Shown here one piece after another: positions 45,061 to 56,407 of a stretch of DNA of 64,000 nt. Under the pieces are notes generated by a model, which searched no databases, was not told where the DNA came from, and was given only the letters and a program-made list of their open reading frames with translations. Numbering within the stretch: position 1 is the stretch's first letter; the number at the start of each line of letters is the position of its first letter. Origin of the DNA: Caenorhabditis remanei (Eukaryota; Nematoda; Chromadorea; Rhabditida; Rhabditidae). The DNA lies in contig NC_071328.1 of assembly GCF_010183535.1 (NCBI RefSeq), positions 12,090,001 through 12,154,000 on the forward strand, written 5' to 3'. The position numbers and the translations under genes are program-made.

Positions 45061-48000
45061 ATGGATGAAAAGTTGCATTACTGTAACTTGGCAATCACCT
45101 TGCTGGCTGTTCTGGCATTCTCTCATATTCATTACAGGTGAGATATGTCAAAGTTCGCTCTACTGAAATGAGTTGATTCGGTTGAGGAAAGCACTAAACT
45201 CTTTTGATTTCCAGAATCTACATTCTTGAATCCGAATGTAAATCCCTCTCCGATACAACCAGTTTCCGTTCCAAAAGAGATGTTCCTGTTGTTTCCCGCG
45301 GGAAAAATGCCTCTGACACCCTCTGGTTGACCTCTCTTTCATCTGTTAAAATAGGAGAACTTATGCATAAATGCACAGAGATTCATGAGTACTGTAGTGA
45401 GCAGGATGATGTTCGTGGGAAGCCTGGACCAGTGGGACCCGTGGGTCCTCCTGGCAAACTTGGGCCACCTGGACCACAAGGAAGAAGAGGGTTGATGGGA
45501 GTTCCCGGGCATCCAGGACCAGTTGGACCACCTGGAAATATCGGAAAAGATGCGGATTGTTCATCGTGTCCGGTTAGAGATGAGTTGTTGATGGAGAGAG
45601 AATTCAAGTGTCCTACGGTAAGTCAAGTTAGAAAATGTGCATAGTTTTGTGTTCTTTTTTCAATTGGCAACTTTAAGATAACTGTAAAGATTTTGAGACA
45701 CTCAAGGAAGCGAGAAAGTGAGGATTCCAGAATTTGAAGATGCGCACCTCAAGAATTAAGAAAGTTATCAAAAAGATGTTAACTGAAAAAATGTGTGAAA
45801 ATTCAGGTTGATCAACTTTGCAGTTGAAAACTTTTGGATAGCTATTTCGGTTGTTGACATATTAGTTCAACACAGATCTTACAACTGCGCTCCACCGAAA
45901 TCCCCTTGGGAAATGTCTCTTTTTCTCTGAGTCTCTCAATTTCGCACAATCTTTTCTTTGGTTTCGGAAGAGCGCGGTTGTAAGAAACGTGCCGTGCTAT
46001 TATGCGAACCATAAAAGTTATCGAAATATGAAAACCATAGTTGTACGGAATGCCATTTTCCGAAAAACCGGAATCCGGAATCCGGAACCGGAATCAAATT
46101 TTTAACTTTCCGGAATCCGGAATCCGGAACCGGAATGAAGTTTTTAACTTTCCGGAATCCGGAACCGGAATGAAGTTTTTCAAATACCGGAATCAAAATT
46201 TTAATTTTCCGGAACCCGGAATCCGGAACCGGAATGACGAAAAAACCCGGAATTCCGGAATTCGGAATTTCCGGAATCCGGAATGATTCGAAAAATTGCC
46301 AAGGCCAAGTCATTTTTTTGAGTGTTTTTAATGATATATAAAATTTAAAACTACTTTTGAGGTTCAAAACCGAAAAAGGAGTAATGCAGTTGTATCTAAA
46401 ACTCAAAAAAAATTTAAATTTAAACTTCAGGATTCCGAAAAAAAAATTCGAAAAACCGGAATCCGGAATCCGGAATCGGAATGAAAAATTTCATTTTCCG
46501 GAATCCGGAACCGAAACCGGAATGCCGAAAAACCCCTGAATTCCGGAATCCGGAATTTCCGGAATCCGGATTCCGGACAACTATGATGAAAACTAACAAA
46601 ATGAAAACAATTTTATCGATAATTTTTGTAGTTGCAAACTTGTTGATTGTTCTTTCGGTTATCCGAGAGAGCAAGGAGAAAATGCGGTCTCTATCTTCTC
46701 TGTGTCTTGTTTTTGAAACTACTAGAATACTGTAAATCAAACAAAATCACTTTTCCAGATTGAGAATCTAGAATGTCCTAATAAAGACGCGATCCCCACT
46801 ACTCCTTGGCCATCGATCACTCATCAACCAATGTCTGGATTGGTTCAACAGGTGAGTATTGTCAAAACAAACTTTCTTGACATTCGGTGTTTGCGGACCT
46901 AAATTCTAGCGCTCGAAATAAGCCACGCCCTCTTTCCGCTGTCTCGGCTGTGATATTAGTCAAACTCTTCGATCTTTTCTGAATATATAGCCGAGACAAC
47001 GGAACGAGGGCGTGGCTTATATCGAGCGCTGGAATTTAGGTCCGCAAACATCGAATGTCAAGAAAGTATATTTCGACAATACTGATTACTGTAGTTACAG
47101 TAATCAGGAAATCTAAGATTACTGTAATTCCAGATTCTGACAAACTACAGCGAAGTCGAGGGATGTGTGAAAATATGTCTGAAGAACTATACTCTAGACG
47201 AAGAAGTCGAGGAAACAATCACAACTCCAGTCGCTTATATTCAAGGAGTCACTGCTCGTAAGTCATCTGAATCCATATAAAAATGTTGAGAACTGAAATT
47301 CCAGATTGTCGTCTACAAAATGTTGGGAAGCCAGTATTTCATTCTCACTCCACAACGTATTACGGTAGTTGGATGAGAGATGCGTATCCGCCAACTGGAG
47401 ATGTAAGTCACAAGGGAAAAACTGACTATTCATAACACCTATAAACTCTTTCAGGACGCCCGTAAACGCTACGTAATGAATCATTTCCAAGGACATGAGC
47501 TGATTGAATTCCGAAATGAAGCAGAAATGAGACGAGAGCATGTTGGAAAAGTGTTAGTTCTGTAGACTCAAATTTCAAGATTTTGGTTTTCTTTCTGAAA
47601 TTTTCAGCCATAGACTCCCGTATATATTCGATGGAACCAATCATGTGATTTTCAATGCATCTTTATTCTATCAAAGAGCTGGATATCCGATTATTGCAAA
47701 ATATGAATTCAATTCGAAGCAATATTCTCAATTTGAAATTCCTGGTGCAGCGTATCGTGGGGATCAGGTAACATTAAATTGTTATTTTCAGAATTTTTCC
47801 CACAAGTTCTTAATTCTGAAATCTTTCCAGTACCTTTACAACAATTCTATGAATTATTTCGACTTGGCAATCGATGAAAATGCACTTTGGGTCATGTTCC
47901 ATTACAAAGAAGAACATTTCTTGTCTGTGGCGAAAGTGGATATAAATAATTTGACAATTTATGAAACTTTCAATCTGACAATGGTCAATCATACAGATGT

Positions 48001-48289
48001 GGCGAATGGAATTGTTGTTTGTGGAACTATTTATTTGGTTTGTCCTGATAAATGAACATGTTTAGTACTTCAAAGTTTTCAGGTTGAAAGCGCCGCCGAG
48101 CAATCTACATACATCTCGAGTGCCTACGATTTCTACCGTAACACATACTCTCAACCGCTGATAAAATGGATCAATTTGTATAAAAACGCGAATATGATAA
48201 GCTACAATGCGTATGATAAGAGAATTTATATCTATGATCATGGATATATGCTGTCGGTTCCCCCGCTTTTACATTGGTTGGCTAAATGA
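45061..48289 (+). CDS. Collagen-olfactomedin type II membrane protein (UNC-122/gliomedin-like)
   Basis: ATG at 45061 gives [20 protein letters not shown], a short cytoplasmic part and one signal-anchor helix. A furin-like site follows (SFRSKRDV). A Cys-flanked Gly-X-Y segment comes next ([19 protein letters not shown] onward). Then come several exons encoding a C-terminal olfactomedin domain ([79 protein letters not shown]). Stop TGA is at 48287-48289. This is the build of C. elegans UNC-122/COF-2 and vertebrate gliomedin, which organise extracellular matrix and neuromuscular function. Introns carry a fold-back repeat, two MITEs and a tandem-repeat element. Confidence 0.9.
45655..45860. repeat. 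Fold-back repeat copy
   Basis: Diverged TTTTCAATTGGCAACTTTAAG arm, GTTATCAAAAAGATGTTAAC and GTTGAAAACTTTTGGATAGC arms. Intronic in the collagen-olfactomedin gene. Confidence 0.55.
45879..45983. mobile_element. Small MITE, TTACAACTGCGCTCCACCG-type ends
   Basis: Ends TTACAACTGCGCTCCACCGA and GAGCGCGGTTGTAA; interior shares GAGTCTCTCAATTTCGCAC with the copies at 21592 and 55374. Confidence 0.8.
46036..46585. mobile_element. CCGGAAT tandem-repeat element with CATAGTTGT ends
   Basis: Ends CATAGTTGTACGGAA and TTCCGGACAACTATG bound an element built of CCGGAATCCGGAACCGGAATG units at both sides, with a unique middle (46290-46430). It lies in an intron of the collagen-olfactomedin gene. Plus-strand frames reading ESGIRNRN are repeat artefacts. 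Confidence 0.85.
46871..47067. mobile_element. Palindromic MITE with long nearly perfect arms
   Basis: Arms ACTTTCTTGACATTCG... and the reverse complement at 47022-47067 match almost perfectly over 45 bp. They continue with CCACGCCCTC / GAGGGCGTGG and GTCTCGGCTGTG / ATAGCCGAGAC. Intronic. Confidence 0.88.
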
Positions 48290-48665
48290 TGGTGTTTCTA
48301 TATGAATAAATTGGTTTAATTGTTTGAGATCATTTGATTTTTAATTTCAAAAATTTAACTTTTCGATTTGAGCACAAACATATGTAAAGCGTTTCACCAA
48401 GATTTTTCATTATTGCATCATTCTCAAACACTCGGAAATTAATTTAGGCTTTCAATTGCATCATTTCAGCGATAAAATGCCGAATTTGACGCTTTTAAAA
48501 GGTTTTCCGTGGCTGCCTGCTCCAGCGAAAATTAATTTTTCCTCCTAAATTTCGTAACGACACTCCACCATCCCGCTAGCGCGCGTTGTTTACCGTAAAT
48601 CGACACAGCGCTTCCCTCATTTTTCGATTTACGTCACTCAAGTACTCACAGATCCCGCCGTTTTA
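48290..48665 (+). promoter_or_regulatory. Promoter region of the cebp-2 operon
   Basis: Contains an inverted pair CGTAAATCGA / TCGATTTACG (48595-48634), a word common upstream of Caenorhabditis genes. No gene is seen. Confidence 0.45.
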
Positions 48666-49058
48666 ATGAGTGGAAATAGAAAAAGAAACACCTCGGAACC
48701 TCGGGACGACGATGAAGATGATTATTCGACGAAGCGGAAACGAAATAATGAGGCAGTGAATAGGTAATTAGTGCACATTTCGTTTAAAATGATTAATTAT
48801 TCATTTATTTCAGAACAAGACAGAAAAAACGGCAAGAAGAGAACGACACCGCTGAAAAAGTGGACGAGTTGAAGAAAGAAAACGAGGCGTTAGAGCGAAA
48901 GGTAGTTATTGATTTTTTGAGTTTCTGAGAACAATTATAGCAATTTACAGGTCGAGCAGTTGCAAAAAGAGCTTTCATTTCTCAAAGACATGTTTATGGC
49001 CTATGCGAACAAAGACGGAAATAATGGTCCACCTCCGCCACCTGCTGCTGCAGTCTAA
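48666..49058 (+). CDS. cebp-2: C/EBP-gamma-like bZIP transcription factor
   Basis: Three exons (about 48666-48764, 48813-48901 and 48951-49058), about 98 residues. The basic region NNEAVNRTRQKKRQ keeps the C/EBP N-x-x-x-x-x-x-x-R spacing. It is followed by a leucine zipper (VDELKKENEALERKVEQLQK) and ELSFLKDMFMAYA, close to the zipper end of vertebrate C/EBP-gamma. A short proline/alanine tail ends at TAA. There is no long activation domain, so it probably works as a dimer partner. It is the first gene of a closely spaced trio with lpd-2 and RPC3. Small size is normal for this family. Confidence 0.88.
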
Positions 49059-49264
49059 ATTTTGTTTGTACCCCGATGCAATTCGTCTCTCACCCTGTAG
49101 CTCCTGTACATTATATTCTCACATTCCATTACTCAACCAAAAAGTTTAATAAACTTCTTTTTTTTTCAATTTTTTTTTATTTCTAGATTATTTAGGTCAA
49201 ATTCACCTTTTTATTTACTTGATCACTGTTTTAAATAGAATTTCAAACAAAAAATCAATTCCAG
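49059..49264 (+). promoter_or_regulatory. Operon-type intercistronic region (cebp-2 to lpd-2)
   Basis: A poly(A) signal AATAAA is at 49148-49153. About 110 nt later an AG acceptor (AATTCCAG) abuts the next ATG directly at 49265. This spacing is that of Caenorhabditis operons with SL2 trans-splicing. There is no room for a separate promoter of ordinary size. Confidence 0.6.
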
Positions 49265-51702
49265 ATGGTGGAAACTGACCAGGAGCGATTCTCCGATCTT
49301 GTGGCAGAACTGGAAAATGCTTCAGCTGAAGCTGTGAAAGCAATCAGTAAAGTGATCGATCGAATGGATGAAACAAAGGATGATAAAGAGGGTTTGAGTC
49401 TTTTAAAACTGAAAAACTACGAAATGACTGCATATCTCGGAGAGCTGACTGTTTTAATGTCAAAAATGATGAAAGGAGAATCGATTGCCGCTGATCCATC
49501 AGTTAAGAAGGCTCTCAAACATCGAGTGGTAAGATTTTGATTTCAGGCTCACTTAATTAGTTTTTGATTTTTTTAGTTTATCGAAAAAATGAAGCCGATC
49601 GAAGACAAAATGAAGCCACAAATCGAGAAACTTCTCAGCAAATCGAATACTCAATCAAATGGAGTTTCGAAGGGAAATTTGAGAGTTCGATTGGATAATA
49701 TGGATGTAGATGGAGATGAAGAGGAGGAAGAAGAGGAGGATGAAGAGGGTGGAGAGAAGGGAGCGAAGGAGGTGAAGAAATATGTGGCACCGAGGATTCG
49801 GGCAGTTAGATATGAAGGTAAGAGTGGTTTAGAAGGAAAAATGAGATGAAAGTTAAAGAAAATCTCATAAATTAAAAAAATACATACTTGCAACGGGCCG
49901 GGCCGGGCCGTGACGGGAATTTCCAAGGCCCGGCCCGGCCCGGCCCGGCTGAAAAATTTGAACTGAAATTTTGAACGAAAATTTGAATTTTTTCCCAAAA
50001 ATGTCGAATTTTCGACTATACTTCAGAATTCAATCAAAAGATAGTTTTGCATCAAAAAATTGAAATTTTTAATGTAAAATTTCAAAAAAATTCAAAAAAT
50101 TTGGTAAAAAATAGGTATCTTTTTTTGAAGCCGGGCCGGGCCGTAAATTTGCAAGTATGAAAAAATAAGTAATTTTCTACAGAAAAGGAGACCATATTAA
50201 TAAAATGTATTATTTTTTCGTTAAAAAACAAGCTAAACGCAGATAATATAATTAAATGCTCCATCGAATGAGCCTGACAAGGGAACCTTTTTCATATCAG
50301 GGTTGAGAATTGGCTGAAACTTCGCACATATATACTTTCGACCATGCTCTATCACATGCCGTTCTCAAAAGCTGCGCAATACGGCTCGTTGGCGAGAAAA
50401 TTGGGTCTGAAAAAGGGCGTCACGCGTTTAATTTGACACGGCGATTTTCAGAAATTTTGAGACCCAATTTTCTCGCCAACGAGCCGTATTGCGCAGCTTT
50501 TGAGAACGGCATGTGATAGAGCAGGGTCGAAAGTATATATGTGCGAAGTTTCAGCCAATTCTCAACCCTGATATGAAAAAGGTTCCCTTGTGAAACCGGG
50601 AATTTTGGTCAGAAATTGACTTGTTTGATACAGAAAAACTGATTATCTGAAAGATGAGTATAACTTTTTGGCAAAAAACATTTTCGAACAGAAATTGCAC
50701 AGAATGAACTTGAGAATGCTCCGAAACTGTTACAATTTTTAGAAAATGACATATCAGCTGAAATGACTGAATAAACTCATATTTATGAAAATCAGTTTTT
50801 CTATATATAAAAAAAGTCAATTTCTGAAGAAAATTTCCGTTTTCAGGCTCATAAGATAGATAACTTAATATTCTACAAATCTGATGGGTGGGACCTTTTT
50901 CATCCATTACAACGCCTGAAAACCTAAAAATATTGCATTTGCCGTGCAAAAAGAAGAAAGATTAAAACGTGAAAAAAATCGGCTTCACGTTTCTTGCAGT
51001 TCTTTTTCGCAGTGTGGGAGACCGTATTTATACAGCCAAAAAATTTACAAAAGTATCAAATTTTTCCTGATAGACAACCATAAATAGAGTTTTTCAAAAA
51101 TCTATTTCTCAGTCAATTTGTGAATTTCCTTTAGATTTTTTTGTAGTTTTCAAATCGAAAAGAAATCAGCCGTTTTCGATAATTTTCTAGCAAAATCTCA
51201 AATTTTGCAATTTCAGAAGAAGACGAGACACCGAACAAACAACAAGAGAAAGCAAAACGACGTGCAATGCAGAGTAGTCTCATTATGGAACTCAAAAATC
51301 AATACAGTGATGCTCCTGAAGAGATTCGTGAAATTAGTGAGAAGAAATATCAATATGATCGACAACGAGAGCGATACGAAGAGGAGAATTTCACTAGAAT
51401 TCGACAAAATAAGGAACAAAAACGTCGAAGCGAACAGTTGGGACGGGCGGAGACTCTCGATGATTTGTTGAGTTTTGGAGATTATATGATGAGAGGAGAA
51501 GACGGAAGAGCTCTTACTGAAGGCAGTAATAGGTAATTATCGTAATTAGGCAGGGTTTTAATTGATTAACTACAGAAAACGAGCTGCTTCTTCGAGTGCT
51601 GCTGGAAGTTCGAAACGACACAAAAAGTCTCAAAAAGAAAGAAAAAAGGCGGCGAAGGGAAAGAAGGAAGGACGGAAAAGGGCGATTCGCAGAAGACAAT
51701 AA
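49265..51702 (+). CDS. lpd-2: Neuroguidin/Sas10/Utp3-family nucleolar protein (LPD-2)
   Basis: Exons about 49265-49528, 49577-49817, 51217-51532 and 51576-51702, about 315 residues. N-terminal helices (LVAELENASAEAVKAISKVI) match the Sas10/Utp3/NGDN fold. Then comes a long Glu/Asp run (DGDEEEEEEEDEEGG), the conserved YVAPRIRAVRYE motif of neuroguidin, LGRAETLDDLLSFGDYM, and a basic, nuclear-localisation-type tail (KRHKKSQKERKKAAKGKKEG). Family members work in 18S rRNA maturation (SSU processome) or translational control. The third intron (about 1.4 kb) is filled by a GGGCC MITE and a near-perfect palindrome. The symbol is by synteny and family. Confidence 0.88.
49883..50159. mobile_element. 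MITE with CATACTTGCAA ends and GGGCC repeats
   Basis: Ends CATACTTGCAACGGGCCGGG and GGCCGTAAATTTGCAAGTATG; tandem GGCCC units at both sides. Same family as 28528 and 56662. In an lpd-2 intron. Confidence 0.88.
50278..50590. mobile_element. Near-perfect 313-bp palindrome (young fold-back MITE)
   Basis: Arms of about 128 bp from CAAGGGAACCTTTTTCATAT to CAATTTTCTCGCC pair almost perfectly with 50463-50590 around a spacer of about 55 bp. TGA flanks both ends, possibly a 3-bp target duplication. Intronic in lpd-2. Confidence 0.92.
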
Positions 51703-51923
51703 TTCAGAATTTTCGTTGTTTTTATTCAATTTGTTGTTGTTTTTTGCAATTTATCAATTTTTATTGTTATTTTTTTAAATGTTTCATTGTTTTCTGTCCG
51801 AAAAAACTATGTTTTCAATGCTTTCTCAATTAATTTTCAAATGGTTTTTTACCATGCTCGCCTATTTTTTCTAATTTTTTCCAGTTATGAAAACTTTTTC
51901 CAATCAAAAATTTCAGATCCAAA
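51703..51923 (+). promoter_or_regulatory. Intercistronic region (lpd-2 to RPC3)
   Basis: 220 nt of U-rich DNA. An acceptor (AATTTCAG) lies 8 nt before the next ATG, as expected for a downstream operon gene. No other feature. Confidence 0.5.
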
Positions 51924-54606
51924 ATGGGCGGTGGAAAATACGAGACGCAAATGTGCGTTATCATAGTTGAAGATATATTCGGAAAGGTATCAGGAAAAAA
52001 ACAATTTTAAACCAAAAATTAAATAATTTTATTCCAGATCGTATCGAAGGTTTTGGAGACGTTGTTGAATGAGAGTTGTCAGTTGGCGACGCTTGTTTAT
52101 AAGCTAAAAGGACAAATAAAAACGGTTTTGGTAAGGAAATGTGAAAGATTTCGTAGAAAATCGGGTTTTCGAACTCAGTTTTCCATGGAAAACTATTTTT
52201 GTTCAGCATTGAGGATAGGATTTTTCGTATTTTACAGTCAAAATTTATGTTTTTTTTTGGTTTGAAAGGTTACCAATGGTGAACGAAAAGCTGTTTTGTA
52301 GATCAAAAAATCGCTCTCCACTCTCATCAACTTTGGTTTCGTCACATTCAGTTTGGACACCAATAACCGAACAACTTACGTGGCAGACTCTGAACATATT
52401 CAGTATATGATTTCAGCACCAAGGTAAGAGAAATTCCAGAAAATCCAATTTTCTCTAAACTATGAAAACCGCATATTCTATCATTCTAGAGCCTGTCTCA
52501 TTGCCAAAACTCTCTATGGTCCATCTGCCGAATCGATCTGTATCGAGTTGATTTCCCAGGGACGTCTGACGATTTCCGAAACGATTCGCAGGATCAAAGC
52601 AACCGATGAGACTGCAGAATTCAGTAATATCAAACACTCATTTGAGGAGCTTGTCAAATCGAATTTCCTGATCAGAGTCCCGGCGGTCGAGTCAGAAATT
52701 CACGGATGCCCTCAGTTCGTAACAAGTTTCGATCCGTTTGCTCTGCCAACTGCAATCATGGAAAAAAAGGAGGAGAAGGTGGAAGAATGTTCTACAGATG
52801 CAGCATCAACCAACAGAAAAAGGAAAGCAGATTCGAATCCTTCGGACGCCGACGCTGGTCAATATTGGAAAATCAATTGGAGCCGATTCAACGGATATCT
52901 TCGTGATGAACTCATTATCGATTACCTGATTGGAGGCGGCTCGACTGCCACAATGACACATATGAATCATAAGAAAGGAGAGGAGGAAGATGGTGATAGA
53001 ACTCAGTATATCACTCAAAATGTTGCACATTTGATGTTCAAAATGAACGAAGTTCGAGCGAAACCGTTGAGTATGGATAGTATTACAGTTAGTGTGAGTG
53101 ATTTCATATTCTGTTCTGATTTGCTATTAGCTCGGTACAGTTCTTACAATTGCGCTACACCGAAATGCCCTTGAAAAATGTCTCTCAACTCTGCACAAAA
53201 TTTTCTTCGGTCTCGGTAGGGCGCAGTTGTAACAACCGTGACGCGCTTATAGAACTATAGCTTGAAGTTTTATTTCCGAGTGGTACCCTACTCGACTTTT
53301 GAATCATGTGTGGCTAGATTCACCCCTAATTTTCCGATTTTTCAGATCACCGATCTTCAGCGACTTGTCAGAGAAAACGAATTGAATCTCTCAAAACCAG
53401 ATATCGAGTTCGCATGCCAAATTCTTGTCGACGAATCCGACGGAATCGTTCGAAAAGTTGGAGAATCCAATGGTGGCCTCTATACTGTTGGTATGTCACT
53501 GAAACTCCTCTTCTAAATGATGAATACCCTCGTTTTTTCCAGACATCCGACACGCGATACGTCAAATCTGTCGTCATCACTGCGAGTCTCTAATCAGAGA
53601 ACAATTCGAAGGACGAGCGATTCGAGTGATGAGACTTCTGGAGAATCGACACTTTTTGGATGAAGAACAAGTTGAGAAATTGAGTATGATGAGTGGAAAA
53701 GAGGCGAGAGAAATGTTGTATGCTCTCGTCGAGGAGGGATATGTTTTCAATAAGGTAAGACGAATATTTGACTGACAATTATTTTATTTCCTATCATTTT
53801 CACACTGAGAATCTACAAAAAATCTCTATCTGGGACAGGGCTGTGCGAAGAACTTTTCCGGAAATTTTTCGAAAACTTCGTACCGAAAAATCGAGAAAAA
53901 AAAACATTTTTTCGAAAATTGTTGACCGAAAAACCGGAAAAGTCGAGAAAAGAAATTCAAGAAAACTGTCTGAAAAAAAAAGAATTTTTCGGAGCCGAAA
54001 ATCTTGAATATGAATATGTATAAAAACTGAAAATATTTCCAAACAGACCTCCTGAAACATGTTTTTGAGTACAAAATTAGGGAAAAAAATCTGGAAAAAT
54101 CGTAAAATCCTAGCTCTGATCTCGAAACATTTTGATATGAAATTCTGAAAAAACGAACTTCCACACAAAATTACCGCTACATCCTCTAATTTCAAATCTC
54201 TTTTTTTCAGCCAGTCGGCCGTAGCAATGACTTCCAACCCGCCCGAACATTCTACCTCTACTACGTAGATCTCCCCCGTACAGTCCGTGGTCTCGTTGAG
54301 TACACTTGTAAATTAGTCCGTAATCTAATCATCCGCCAACGTCATGAAAGAACTGAAAACAAGCAATTACTGGATAAAGATGCAAATGTTCAACCAATTA
54401 TTGAAAATATTCGAGCATCCGATCAACTCGACGATGCATCGAAACTTGCACAAATCGCAGAAGTCGAAGAAATGTATCTCCCTGGACCGGATCGTGCTCA
54501 GCTAGCAAGGTTCCGGAAGGCTCAGGCGACACTTCTCGCTGCTCAAGATCAATCGATTCGAGTTCTTCTAGCGTTCAAATTGTTTTTGGCTTCTGGACAG
54601 AGCTAA
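51924..54606 (+). CDS. rpc-3: RNA polymerase III subunit RPC3 (POLR3C/RPC62)
   Basis: This is a Pol III-specific subunit with winged-helix domains, needed for initiation of tRNA and 5S genes. It starts MGGGKYETQMCVIIVEDIFG at 51924; the first winged helix includes LLNESCQLATLVYKLKGQIK. Then SISIELISQGRLT-like motifs appear (ICIELISQGRLTISETIRRI), and a long middle region with the acidic/basic insert (MEKKEEKVEECS). A conserved C-terminal winged helix follows (ALVEEGYVFNKPVGRSNDFQ, TFYLYYVDLPRTVRGLVEYT). It ends LLAFKLFLASGQS at TAA 54604-54606. A small MITE sits in one intron. It is the last gene of the operon-like trio. C. elegans let-611/C48E7.2 is the likely counterpart. Confidence 0.9.
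53144..53232. mobile_element. Small MITE in an RPC3 intron
   Basis: Ends TTACAATTGCGCTACACCGA and GGGCGCAGTTGTAA. It is the same family as 21592, 45879, 55374 and 60342. Confidence 0.75.
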
Positions 54607-55732
54607 TTGACTAATTATTTCCTTTTTTAATTTATAAATCCCCTTTGTTGAAGTTATCTTTTTGAAATTTACCCGAGTTGTTTTGTTATCATTTTTCAGA
54701 TGATTAATGAATTTTGATTTTAAAGTCACCCCGATTCACCCTGTAACCTTTCTGATACCTTTTCTTTGTTCTGCATTGTTACACCTTCCATTCGTTACAC
54801 TTTCTTCTCGCTTTTTTGTCCGTTCTCTTCTTTCTTTTGTCTTTTTAATCATGGATTCGTTCCTGGTCTTTTTCATTTGATAGGAATAGGGAATCGTAGA
54901 AAAATAACTGAAAATTGTGGTTTTTGTGGTAAAATTTTAAAGAAAATGCCGAATTTTCGTCAATTTTTTTTGTCTGAGAATTTTCAGTTTTTCAATACAT
55001 TTTCGATTCCTGCATAATACGGTAGCTAAATAGTTTGGTATTGAATATTTAGGGTGTGCTGTATTTTTCTTCGCTTTCAGATTATTTACTTTCGAGTATT
55101 CCAATGTTTATCCAATACGTCTTCATGAAGAAATAGACATCACCTGGAAAATAAATAAATAGAAAAATACGAATGGACTGGTAGAATGATATTCTTATGA
55201 ACACTTAGGGAACGAATGGAATCTGGCGCGCCTTTGCCGCTTCGAAACTCACTAACTCTAGCCGTCTGCCACTGTATTAAAGATGGTTTAGAACATTTGA
55301 AAATTGGTTTTTTACAAAAAGAACGTTTTTGTTTCGCTGTTGACAAGTTTTTGATATTGGCACGACACGCTTCTTACAACCGCGCTCTACCGAAACCGAG
55401 AAAAATTGTGTGCGAAATTGAGAGACTCAGAGAAGAAGAGACATTTTTCAAGGGAATTTCGGTGGAGCGCAGTTGTAAGATTTGTGAAAAGCCAAAAACG
55501 GAATGCAAAAAAGTTTTGTCAGTCCCAGTGTCGAACCCCGAACCATAATACTACCTCTTTTCTAGAATAAAATTTATACGTGTTTTACCGGTTTCGAAAT
55601 GTCCGGAGTCGAAATGTCTGGTTTCAAAACGTCCGGTTTCGAAACATTCGGTTTCCGGAAATTCAAATTGATGTCCACCATCTATTTATAAGTTTCTAAT
55701 TAACTTTAATCTCATAATTCTTACGTGAACTT
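54607..55732. other. Gene-free interval with repeats
   Basis: RPC3 3' UTR, a partial fold-back repeat region (55200-55350), a MITE (55374-55478) and a short tandem tract of about five TTTCGAAATGTCCGG-like units (55590-55665). No gene is evident. Confidence 0.55.
55374..55478. mobile_element. Small MITE, TTACAACCGCGCTCTACCG-type ends
   Basis: Ends TTACAACCGCGCTCTACCGA and GGAGCGCAGTTGTAA; nearly the same as the copy at 21592. Confidence 0.8.
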
Positions 55733-55807
55733 TTCAATGGCAGTCATCAGTGAGTTTCTAATTAACTCTAATCCAAACGTCATATTTTTTTGGACTCGGT
55801 CTACCAA

Positions 55808-56228
55808 ATGGATATCTTCTCGCAAGAGATCATCTGGAAGTTGAAGGAAATAGCCGGAATTCGGCCAATACAGATTTTGATTCTGTCGCAACTCTGGAAG
55901 TATCTTCGAAATCAACATCAATGGTCGAAGTCCGCAATGTTTCTCCATAAAAAGTATGTTTTCTTATCAATCTCCTTATCACTGATAAGTGAACCTATTT
56001 TTACAGGATGAGAACAGAGATCCAACCTGTACTGATGGATCTTCAAGAGCTGAGCTTCGAGCAGAAACTGATTATACTGTTTATGTGCTCATGTGCCATC
56101 GACACACAAAAACGACATCTGTGAGTTATTTTTCTTTCCTTTTTGCTCGAATTATAATGTTTTCTGCTTTCAGGATTCCGACGGAGACGGGAGGCAATAG
56201 CCAACCGAACGCCGACTCCGTACCCTGA
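55808..56228 (+). CDS. Small hypothetical protein, SPK-domain-like
   Basis: ATG at 55808 gives MDIFSQEIIWKLKEIAGIRP. The exon ends in phase at about 55953 and continues after an AG at 56007 as MRTEIQPVLMDLQELSFEQK and LIILFMCSCAIDTQKRHL. A third exon gives a short tail with stop near 56226. The pattern LSFEQKLIILFMCSCAID resembles the core of nematode SPK domains (helical, chromatin-associated proteins), but it is short and lacks the usual tryptophan-rich start. Function unknown; it could be a decayed fragment. Confidence 0.4.
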
Positions 56229-56407
56229 TCGTGGAAGATCGAAGCGACTTCGAACTAATTAAACTCGAACTAAAAAATGACTAACCTTTACTAACCAATA
56301 ATAAACCATTTTTAAATTATGCTTTTTTTCTCTCAATTTTCAGAAAACAACTCACTGTTTGATCTACCTCCACAAAAATTAAGAAACAATTGCAGATTCT
56401 GAAAATT

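Noticed and set aside
46041..46735. Frames reading ESGIRNRN or NPDSGFR repeats
   Set aside because: Translation of the CCGGAAT tandem repeat in a transposable element, not a gene.
48595..48634. CGTAAATCGA / TCGATTTACG inverted pair as a new operator
   Set aside because: This word is very common upstream of Caenorhabditis genes; on its own it supports no specific claim.
53800..54237. Minus-strand frames with many Phe residues in an RPC3 intron
   Set aside because: AT-rich intron with GAAAA runs; antisense artefact within a well-supported gene.
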